From Streptococcus sp. 'caviae' (GTDB taxonomy: Bacteria; Bacillota; Bacilli; Lactobacillales; Streptococcaceae): 64,000 bases of DNA. Below the pieces are notes generated by a model. It saw only the letters and a program-made list of their open reading frames with translations. It had not been told where the DNA came from and searched no databases. Numbering within the stretch: position 1 is the first letter of the stretch; each line of letters opens with the position of its first letter. Positions 58,026 to 64,000 of the stretch are shown one piece after another. The stretch covers positions 62,001-126,000 of the forward strand of contig NZ_MOWR01000003.1 in the NCBI RefSeq assembly GCF_001937065.1. Direction: 5' to 3'. The position numbers were made by a program, and so were the translations under genes.

Positions 58026-58454
58026 ATGAAAGAACCTTTTGATCTTTTTAGGAATTTTATCAATACAGTGGAAGCGGCGGTTCAGGAACTGGCTAAAGAA
58101 AACGGTATTGAACATTTGGGAGGGCCTCAGGGCCGAACAGTCAGTTATCTTTTTAGAAATCGAGATAAAGAAATTTTTATTAAGGATATTGAGGAAAGAC
58201 TGCACATTTCAAAGTCGGTTGCCAGCAATCTCATCAAGAGAATGGAGAAAAATGGCTTTATTTCCATAATTCCGTCTCAAAAAGATAAGCGCTGTAAGCA
58301 GATTGTGCTGACTTCTTTAGGTCTTGAAAAGGCTGAGGACATTATCACCTTTCATCAAAACATTCATGAGCAGCTGTTAAAAGGTATTGATAAAGCAGAT
58401 ATTGAGACTGCTCACAAGGTTTTTGAACAAATTAAAAAAAATTTAGAAAAATAG
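58026..58454 (+). CDS. rcrR: MarR-family regulator RcrR
   Basis: A 142-residue MarR protein: winged helix-turn-helix at about 50-110 (LFRNRDKEIFIKDIEERLHI, then SKSVASNLIKRMEKNGFI) between dimerisation helices. It should repress its own operon through the palindromes upstream. In S. mutans RcrR (SMU.921) controls the downstream exporters and links competence with (p)ppGpp and stress; the same gene order here (rcrR-rcrP-rcrQ-tpx) supports orthology. GAGGTG precedes the ATG. Confidence 0.92.
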   Translation: MKEPFDLFRNFINTVEAAVQELAKENGIEHLGGPQGRTVSYLFRNRDKEIFIKDIEERLHISKSVASNLIKRMEKNGFISIIPSQKDKRCKQIVLTSLGLEKAEDIITFHQNIHEQLLKGIDKADIETAHKVFEQIKKNLEK

Positions 58455-58463
58455 GAGCAACCC

Positions 58464-60266
58464 ATGTTTAAGATTTTTAAACGATTAAGCGCCAAGGAAT
58501 GGGGCATGATTCTCCTGAGCACGGTCTTTATTTGCTTGGGCGTCTGGATGGATTTAAAAACACCGGAATATATGTCAAAGATCACGACCCTGCTGCAGAC
58601 AAAAGGAACAACGACTTCAGATATTATGAAGCCGGGTTCTAAAATGCTCATGTTCTCCTTTGGCAGTTTTTTGATGGCCGTTTTTGTCGGCTTTTTAGCA
58701 GCAAGAACAGCTGCCGGTTTTACAACGCGCCTGCGTTCGGACATTTTCAATCAGGTCATGGATTATTCGGATGCTGAGATTAAGAAATTTTCCATTCCCA
58801 GCCTTTTGACGCGAACCACCAACGACCTGACCCAGCTGCAGATTATGATTACCATGGGAATGCAGGTGGTAACCCGCGGTCCTATTATGGCTGTTTGGGC
58901 ACTGACTAAAATTTGGGGCAAGAGTGATGAGTGGACCGGTGCAGTCGGAGTAGCTGTGCTTATGGTTTTGATCTTGCTGTTTGTCCTAATGTTTGTCGCT
59001 TTTCCAAGGCAGCGCAAGGTGCAGGGCCTGACAGACGCCCTCAACTCAACGACCCGTGAATCTCTGAGCGGTGTTCGTGTTGTACGTGCCTACAATGCAG
59101 AAGATTATCAGGAAAATAAATTTAAGGAAGAAAATAAAAATCTGACTAAACTAAATTTATTTGTTTACCGTCTCATGTCACTGATGAATCCGGTCATGAC
59201 AGTCGTTTCAAGCGGTCTGACACTGGCTATCTATTGGATCGGCTCTTATTTGATTGATGACATTAGCATTCCAAGAACCAGTATGACCGCGGCGGCAGCA
59301 GCAGTTAAGGATCGGGTTAATGTTTTCAGTGATATGGTTGTTTTCTCATCTTATGCCATGCAGATTGTTATTGGCTTTATGATGATGGTTGCTATCTTTA
59401 TTATCCTGCCGCGTGCCCTTGTTTCTGCCAAACGGATTAACGAAGTACTGGCGCTTGAGCCATCCATACAGTTCAAGAAAACTTCTAAGGAAACTAACGG
59501 TCAAAAAGGGGAAATTGAATTTCACGATGTTTCCTTCCGTTACAGCAAGAATTCCCGCGCTGTGATAGAGCATGTTTCCTTTAAAGCAAAAGCCGGCCAA
59601 ACGGTTGCCTTTATTGGTTCGACGGGTTCGGGAAAATCGACCTTAATCAATTTGATTCCGCGTTTTTACGATGCGACAGAAGGCTGGATCAAGGTCGATG
59701 GTGTTAAGATTCAGGACTACAGCCACGATGATTTGAACAAGAAAGTGGGCTATATTCCGCAAAAAGCAGTGCTTTTCAGCGGTACCATCCGCTCCAATAT
59801 GGAATTTGGCGAGAGCAGCCAAACACCGCTGGATGATGCGAAAATTTGGGAGGCGCTTGAGCTGGCTCAGGCCAAAGATTTTGTTGAAGGCAAGGAAAAA
59901 GGCCTTGATACAGAAGTGGCACAGGGCGGAACTAATTTTTCCGGCGGACAGAAACAGCGCCTAGCAATTGCGCGTGCTCTTGCCCGCAAGCCTGAGATTC
60001 TCATTTTTGATGATTCCTTCTCAGCACTGGATTATAAGACCGATAGGATTCTGCGTGCTGACCTGAGAAAGAAAACCAAAGATATGACCAAATTGATCGT
60101 CGCTCAGCGCATTTCAACCATTATGAATGCCGATCAAATTTTGGTATTGGATAAAGGAAAGGTCGTCGGTCAGGGAACTCATAAAGAGCTCTTGGCTAAT
60201 AATGAAATTTATCAGGAAATTGCTTATTCACAATTATCTAAGGAGGAGTTAGAAAATGGACAATAA
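58464..60266 (+). CDS. rcrP: ABC exporter half-transporter RcrP
   Basis: A 600-residue exporter: six-helix membrane domain (about 1-330) and ATPase (Walker A FIGSTGSGKST, signature FSGGQKQRLAIARAL). The residue after Walker B is Asp (ILIFDDSFSALD), marking the degenerate half of a heterodimer with RcrQ. A GGAGC site precedes the ATG. It overlaps rcrQ by 11 bases. Confidence 0.93.
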   Translation: MFKIFKRLSAKEWGMILLSTVFICLGVWMDLKTPEYMSKITTLLQTKGTTTSDIMKPGSKMLMFSFGSFLMAVFVGFLAARTAAGFTTRLRSDIFNQVMDYSDAEIKKFSIPSLLTRTTNDLTQLQIMITMGMQVVTRGPIMAVWALTKIWGKSDEWTGAVGVAVLMVLILLFVLMFVAFPRQRKVQGLTDALNSTTRESLSGVRVVRAYNAEDYQENKFKEENKNLTKLNLFVYRLMSLMNPVMTVVSSGLTLAIYWIGSYLIDDISIPRTSMTAAAAAVKDRVNVFSDMVVFSSYAMQIVIGFMMMVAIFIILPRALVSAKRINEVLALEPSIQFKKTSKETNGQKGEIEFHDVSFRYSKNSRAVIEHVSFKAKAGQTVAFIGSTGSGKSTLINLIPRFYDATEGWIKVDGVKIQDYSHDDLNKKVGYIPQKAVLFSGTIRSNMEFGESSQTPLDDAKIWEALELAQAKDFVEGKEKGLDTEVAQGGTNFSGGQKQRLAIARALARKPEILIFDDSFSALDYKTDRILRADLRKKTKDMTKLIVAQRISTIMNADQILVLDKGKVVGQGTHKELLANNEIYQEIAYSQLSKEELENGQ

Positions 60267-62016
60267 AAAGAAATCATTATTAAGCCAGATGGCTCCTTAC
60301 CTTAAGGGCTATAAGGCCTTATTTGCTCTGGCTGTTATTTTTACAGTTGCTTCCAGTACGATTACAGTTATTGGACCTGACCGGCTTAAGGAAATGACCG
60401 ATACGGTGACCAAGGGGCTTGCAGGAAAGATTGATCTGGATAAAATTGCTGAAATCGCCTTTACTCTGGCACTGATGTATATTGGCGGAGCTCTGGTTTC
60501 TTACGCTGCAAGTTTTATTGTATCAACCTTGATTCAAGGATTCTCTCAGCGGCTGCGCAATGCCATTGCTGATAAAATTAATAAGGTGCCGCTCAAGTAT
60601 TTTGATAGCCATTCACAAGGAGATACCTTATCTCGCGTGACCAATGACGTAGATTTGATGACCCAATCTTTCAACCAAAGTTTGGTTTCAATGGTAGCGG
60701 CAGTTGTTCTTTTGATCGGTTCAATCTTTATGATGATTAAGACAAACGGCGCTCTGGCCGCAACAGCCATTCTATCTGTTTTTGCAGGATTTGCTCTGTC
60801 AAGTATCATCATGGTAAAAAGCCAGCCGCTCTTTAAAAGCCAGCAAAAAAATCTGGCCAATGTCAGCGGCTATGTCGAAGAAATCTATTCGGGACATAAT
60901 GTCGTTTCCAGTTACAATGCGCGCCGGCAAAGCAAGGAGCAGTTTGAAGTTTTAAATAGCCAGCTCTTTTCCAGTATGTGGAAGTCGCAGTTCTTCTCTG
61001 GGATTATGATGCCCTTGATGCAGTTCATTGGTAATTTTGGCTATGTCATGGTCTGTATTGTGGGAGCCCGCATGGCCCTAAACGGTGATGTGACTATGGG
61101 AACTATCGTTGCTTTCATGACTTATGTCCGCATCTTTACCCAGCCTATTTCACAAATTGCACAGGGCATTACCCAGCTTCAGTCAGCCAATGCTGCCATG
61201 GGGCGCGTTTTTGAATTTCTGGATGAAGAAGAAATGGAAGCAGAAGACCACAAGCAAAGGCAGCTTGCCACCGTTAAAGGAGATGTTAGCTTTGACAATG
61301 TCTTCTTTGGTTATCAGCCGAATAAAACCATTATTCATGATTTTTCAGCCCATGCAAAAGCCGGACAGAAAGTGGCCATTGTCGGTCCGACAGGTGCTGG
61401 GAAAACAACCATCGTCAATCTGCTGATGCGTTTTTATGAAGTTGGCAAAGGTAGCATTTCCATCGATGGTGTCAATGTGCACGATATGAAGCGTGAAGAG
61501 GTGCATGATGCCTTTGCTATGGTCCTTCAGGATACCTGGCTTTTCGAGGGAACTGTTAAGGAAAATCTGATTTACAATCAGGAACATATTACAGATGAAC
61601 AAGTAATTGCAGCAGCCAAAGCTGTTGGTGTTCACCATTTCATCAAAACGCTGCCTGAAGGCTACGATACGGTCTTAGATGATTCGGTAACCTTATCAAT
61701 TGGCCAAAAGCAGCTCTTGACGATTGCGCGGGCTCTGCTCAAAGATTCACCGTTGCTTATTCTTGACGAAGCAACATCATCTGTTGACACCAGAACAGAA
61801 GAGCTGATTCAAAAAGCGATGGATAAGCTGATGGAAGGCAGAACCTCCTTCGTCATTGCTCACCGCCTCTCAACTATTCGCAATGCGGATCTCATTCTTG
61901 TAATGAAAGACGGTAACATTATTGAGCAAGGCAATCACGACGAGCTTATGGCTCAAGATGGCTTCTATGCTGATCTTTACAACAGCCAGTTCACGGAAGA
62001 AGATGACGCGGCTTAA
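60256..62016 (+). CDS. rcrQ: ABC exporter half-transporter RcrQ
   Basis: A 586-residue partner of RcrP with six membrane helices and an ATPase containing Walker A VGPTGAGKTT, a degenerate signature (LSIGQKQLLTIARAL) and an intact catalytic Glu (LLILDEATSSVD). In S. mutans small peptides encoded within the 3' part of rcrQ have been reported; I could not verify equivalents by eye. AAGGAGG precedes the ATG. The operon ends in a terminator at 62027. Confidence 0.93.
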   Translation: MDNKKKSLLSQMAPYLKGYKALFALAVIFTVASSTITVIGPDRLKEMTDTVTKGLAGKIDLDKIAEIAFTLALMYIGGALVSYAASFIVSTLIQGFSQRLRNAIADKINKVPLKYFDSHSQGDTLSRVTNDVDLMTQSFNQSLVSMVAAVVLLIGSIFMMIKTNGALAATAILSVFAGFALSSIIMVKSQPLFKSQQKNLANVSGYVEEIYSGHNVVSSYNARRQSKEQFEVLNSQLFSSMWKSQFFSGIMMPLMQFIGNFGYVMVCIVGARMALNGDVTMGTIVAFMTYVRIFTQPISQIAQGITQLQSANAAMGRVFEFLDEEEMEAEDHKQRQLATVKGDVSFDNVFFGYQPNKTIIHDFSAHAKAGQKVAIVGPTGAGKTTIVNLLMRFYEVGKGSISIDGVNVHDMKREEVHDAFAMVLQDTWLFEGTVKENLIYNQEHITDEQVIAAAKAVGVHHFIKTLPEGYDTVLDDSVTLSIGQKQLLTIARALLKDSPLLILDEATSSVDTRTEELIQKAMDKLMEGRTSFVIAHRLSTIRNADLILVMKDGNIIEQGNHDELMAQDGFYADLYNSQFTEEDDAA

Positions 62017-62026
62017 TTTAATTAAG

Positions 62027-62057
62027 AATGCTGAGACAGCTCGTCTCAGCATTTTTT
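62027..62057 (+). terminator. Terminator of rcrRPQ
   Basis: AATGCTGAGAC (62027-62037) and GTCTCAGCATT (62043-62053) form a perfect stem followed by TTTT. Confidence 0.9.
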
Positions 62058-62188
62058 CTATCAAATAAAATGTTTGAAAGTTTGTTAAAGCAGAGCCTTT
62101 TAAAAAGTGATGGCATTTACAATCAAATAGTTAGATAAAAGCTGAAAATTATTCTACAATAAGAGCAAGAAAAAAGGAGGCTATGCTT

Positions 62189-62683
62189 ATGGCAACATTT
62201 CATGGGGAAACAATCACATTAGCAGGAACCAAACTGCAGGTCGGTGATACAGCACCGGATTTTGTGTTGACAGATACGGGTTTGTCTAAAAAGACTTTGG
62301 CAGATTTTGCCGGCAAGAAAAAGGTTATCAGCGTTGTTCCGTCCATTGATACCGGGGTTTGCGATGCTCAGACCCGTCGTTTTAATCAGGAATTGGCAGA
62401 CGCTGACAATACTGTTGTCATTACGGTATCTGTTGATTTACCTTTTGCCCAAGCGCGCTGGTGCGGCGCGGCTGGTTTAGATGATGTGGTGACTCTGTCA
62501 GATTACTATGACCATTCATTTGGCAAGGCTTATGGTTTACTGATTAATGAACTGCATTTGCTTGGACGAGCTGTTTTCGTTCTTGATGCGAACAATAAAA
62601 TTACCTATCTTGAATATTTAGATGAAATGGGCAGTCATCCTAATTATGAAGCTGCTCTGGCGGCTGTTAAAGTAGTTAAATAA
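62189..62683 (+). CDS. tpx: Thiol peroxidase
   Basis: An atypical 2-Cys peroxiredoxin that reduces H2O2 and alkyl peroxides with thioredoxin. The 164-residue protein has the peroxidatic Cys58 in [14 protein letters not shown] and the resolving Cys92 in ARWCGAAG. I choose ATG 62189 because GGAGG (62176-62180) is 8 bases away; the ATG at 62183 is too close. It follows rcrRPQ, as in S. mutans, from its own promoter region. Confidence 0.95.
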   Translation: MATFHGETITLAGTKLQVGDTAPDFVLTDTGLSKKTLADFAGKKKVISVVPSIDTGVCDAQTRRFNQELADADNTVVITVSVDLPFAQARWCGAAGLDDVVTLSDYYDHSFGKAYGLLINELHLLGRAVFVLDANNKITYLEYLDEMGSHPNYEAALAAVKVVK

Positions 62684-62736
62684 GCTAATAGAAAAGGCAC
62701 AGCGGCCGTCAAGAGAGTTGGATAATTGTATATCGG

Positions 62737-63151
62737 AGGCTGGGCAAAAACTCTTCCAATATTCCTGTTTTGGAAAAGGCTCTTGACGCAGTGGTTGGGG
62801 GTAAGACTTGTTGGCTATGCCAAGAAGTCTTACCCCTGCACAGTTCATTAGGTGCTTTAGCACCAATGAACCACTGCTGGTTGGCTTTCCTTTTGCCACA
62901 AGGCCAAAGCAGAAAACCTAAACAAATGTGATGAACAGCGTTCATCTTATTTCCAACCTCAAAAGATCCCCCAGACCTTTTGAGCTGTGCGGGGTGGGTT
63001 GAAAAGGTCTGGGAGACCTTTTTAATCGGGAAATGAAGCTTGCAAAGCAAGTGTCAAAAACGGTCTGGGGAGAGACCGTTTCAGGTCACCGCCTAGAAAT
63101 TAGGAAGTGGTGAGAACCAAAAATTTCAATTTTTGGGTTGATCCCACTCCC
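62737..63151. repeat. A-type repeat, copy 2
   Basis: About 415 bases in the same orientation as copy 1 at 57065. The extra block (about 62925-62985) contains ATGAACAGCGTTCAT and CTCAAAAGATCCCCCAGACC with a matching CTTTTGAG. A core CACAGTTCATT / AATGAACCACTG pair and flanking hairpins are conserved. No coding pattern is convincing. Confidence 0.88.
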
Positions 63152-63232
63152 TTTTTGTGCTGTGACAGCCCCTAAAGTGGATAGTGAAAGCTATCTACTT
63201 TCTTTTTCTTTGTAATCATTAGTAAGTGAATG

Positions 63233-63264
63233 TCGTGAACACCCCCAAATATGTCGTGAATGGG
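63233..63264 (-). promoter_or_regulatory. Degenerate ComE-type repeat pair, minus orientation
   Basis: TCGTGAACACC (63233-63243) and TCGTGAATGGG (63254-63264) start exactly 21 bases apart. They are inverted relative to the perfect pair at 63295-63326. They would face leftward transcription, but the DNA on that side is now A-type repeat. Confidence 0.55.
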
Positions 63265-63294
63265 AAAAATGCCTCTTGATTTCTCACTAAAATG

Positions 63295-63326
63295 ACCATT
63301 CACGATCTATTTGATACCATTCACGA
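63295..63326 (+). promoter_or_regulatory. ComE-type direct-repeat operator
   Basis: ACCATTCACGA at 63295-63305 and again at 63316-63326, identical and 21 bases apart (two helical turns). The reverse complement differs by one base from the S. mutans ComE consensus TCBTAAAYSGT. A TATACT -10 lies at 63357-63362, 30 bases downstream. Confidence 0.75.
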
Positions 63327-63366
63327 CAATCGCCACACAAACGTATCAAAATAAGTTATACTATGA

Positions 63367-63495
63367 GTGTTTCTTGGCCAAGGTTACATGACTACCGCGG
63401 GAGGGACGGCATTTCTTGGGCCATACGCTATTGGTACTGGGGTCTTTGGCGCTTTAATTGGAGGTGCTGGAGGAGAAATGACTTCCTGCGGTTAA
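63367..63495 (+). pseudogene. Remnant of a class II bacteriocin gene
   Basis: An in-frame stop (63364-63366) is followed by 42 codons rich in Gly and Ala: TAGGTAFLGPYAIGTGVFGA, then LIGGAGGEMTSCG and a stop. The glycine-zipper pattern and short Cys-containing tail resemble the mature part of streptococcal double-glycine bacteriocins. There is no ribosome site and no leader peptide, and the frame starts just after the promoter. A deletion seems to have joined the promoter to the 3' part of the gene. Confidence 0.6.
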
Positions 63496-63523
63496 TTAAT
63501 GATGCATTACAATAAGATTTATA

Positions 63524-63567
63524 AAGGAAAAGCACAAAAGCAGATTTCGCTGCTTTTCCTTCCTTTT
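63524..63567 (+). terminator. Terminator after the bacteriocin remnant
   Basis: AAGGAAAAGCA (63524-63534) pairs with TGCTTTTCCTT (63551-63561), followed by CCTTTTG. Confidence 0.7.
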
Positions 63568-63618
63568 GTTTATTTCTATTGATATGAAAACCTCTTTTGG
63601 GAGATAAGGAGAAAAGAT

Positions 63619-64000
63619 ATGTTCGAGAAAGAAAGTCAGAAATTGAAGTTATTGAGATTGTTAACAGCTCAGCTGATTGCTGTCTGCCTGCTGATTATGC
63701 TTTTGACACAGGCTATTTTTAAGTCTCCTCTGCTTGTTCAGATTTGCTTTTTAATCATCACTTTTTGTACGGCGGCATTGAATTATTATTTTGTCAAAGA
63801 AATCAGAAAGGCTGCCCCAAAAGAAACTTCTGTTTCCGCAGTTGCTCATCAGCTCATCTTTGCTGCCGTCTTCTTGTTGTTAACCGTTTTAAGCTGCTAT
63901 AAGGCTATTCATGTAAAAGCAGTTTATAGCATCATTATTTTTTCAACTATTGCTGTCATCAGTTTTATTCTTTTTATCCTTTTGTTATGGGGAATAAAAT
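63619..64000 (+). CDS. Membrane protein, N-terminal part (possible bacteriocin immunity protein)
   Basis: An open frame starts with ATG at 63619, preceded by AAGGAG, and continues past the window edge after 127 codons. It shows a short charged N-terminus and four hydrophobic helices (roughly residues 14-32, 38-56, 79-97 and 104-125) separated by a basic loop (KEIRKAAPKETS). I do not recognise the family from sequence. In S. mutans the gene after tpx is, as I recall, the competence-induced immunity protein CipI (SMU.925). Together with the ComE-type site and bacteriocin remnant upstream, that makes an immunity role plausible. Confidence 0.7.
   Translation, partial: MFEKESQKLKLLRLLTAQLIAVCLLIMLLTQAIFKSPLLVQICFLIITFCTAALNYYFVKEIRKAAPKETSVSAVAHQLIFAAVFLLLTVLSCYKAIHVKAVYSIIIFSTIAVISFILFILLLWGIK

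Overview
The window is chromosomal DNA of a mutans-group Streptococcus. The evidence is a full-length secreted glucosyltransferase very close in length and sequence to S. mutans GtfD, an RcrR-RcrP-RcrQ-Tpx block, a LytTR/DUF3021 regulatory pair, and gene order that, as I remember it, follows S. mutans UA159 over most of its length (lspA-rluD-pyr-rpsP-trmD-fru-metEF-gtfD-gdhA-que-rcr-tpx). The sequence is not S. mutans itself; a relative such as S. ratti is a reasonable guess, but species cannot be settled by eye.

Layout. 1-325: 5' end of a secreted protein (minus). 623-2885: LysR regulator, lspA, rluD. 2886-3409: composite repeat. 3410-10285: a TVP38-type membrane protein and the PyrR-attenuated pyrR-pyrB-carA-carB operon. 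10528-13964: a MacA/MacB-type efflux operon. 14108-17500: two thiamine units facing each other, each with its own TPP riboswitch (thiD on plus; thiW-thiM-thiE on minus). 17550-21449: rpsP, KH protein, an inserted methyltransferase, rimM, trmD and ferredoxin-NADP reductase. 21880-25555: the fruR-fruK-fruA fructose operon with a perfect cre site. 26017-30286: metE-metF behind a MET-box. 30464-37298: housekeeping genes (PAP2, DUF1149, DegV, dapB, cca, ABC-F, GNAT). 37314-41863: a heterodimeric ABC exporter and an AEC transporter. 42048-48582: glucosyltransferase, an IS1182-family insertion and a DUF308 protein. 48863-52908: CodY-box gdhA and a LytTR-DUF3021-ABC operon. 53134-56760: a membrane-anchored protein and queC-queD-queE-queF (minus). 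56761-58020: dense repeat mosaic. 58026-62683: rcrRPQ and tpx. 62737-64000: repeat, ComE-type direct repeats, a bacteriocin remnant and a membrane protein cut by the window edge.

The most interesting observation is a mobile-element story. The complete IS1182-family element sits inside the terminator hairpin of the glucosyltransferase gene and duplicates the entire 24-base hairpin on both sides. At 25620-25910 a 291-base non-coding element has similar ends and also duplicates exactly 24 bases, this time the terminator hairpin of the fru operon. It looks like a non-autonomous relative moved by the same transposase, and between its ends it carries a nested set of perfect stems. A second, inverted and chimeric copy lies at 2959-3298, where one of those stems is replaced by another repeat. 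Targeting a terminator and duplicating it leaves transcription termination of the host operon intact.

Other points worth a second look are the divergent pairs of ComE-like 21-base-phased repeats next to a decayed bacteriocin gene (63233-63495), a likely ATT start codon for fruR, an AT-rich methyltransferase bracketed by a duplicated rimM promoter, and two promoters placed so close to their start codons that the messages may be leaderless.
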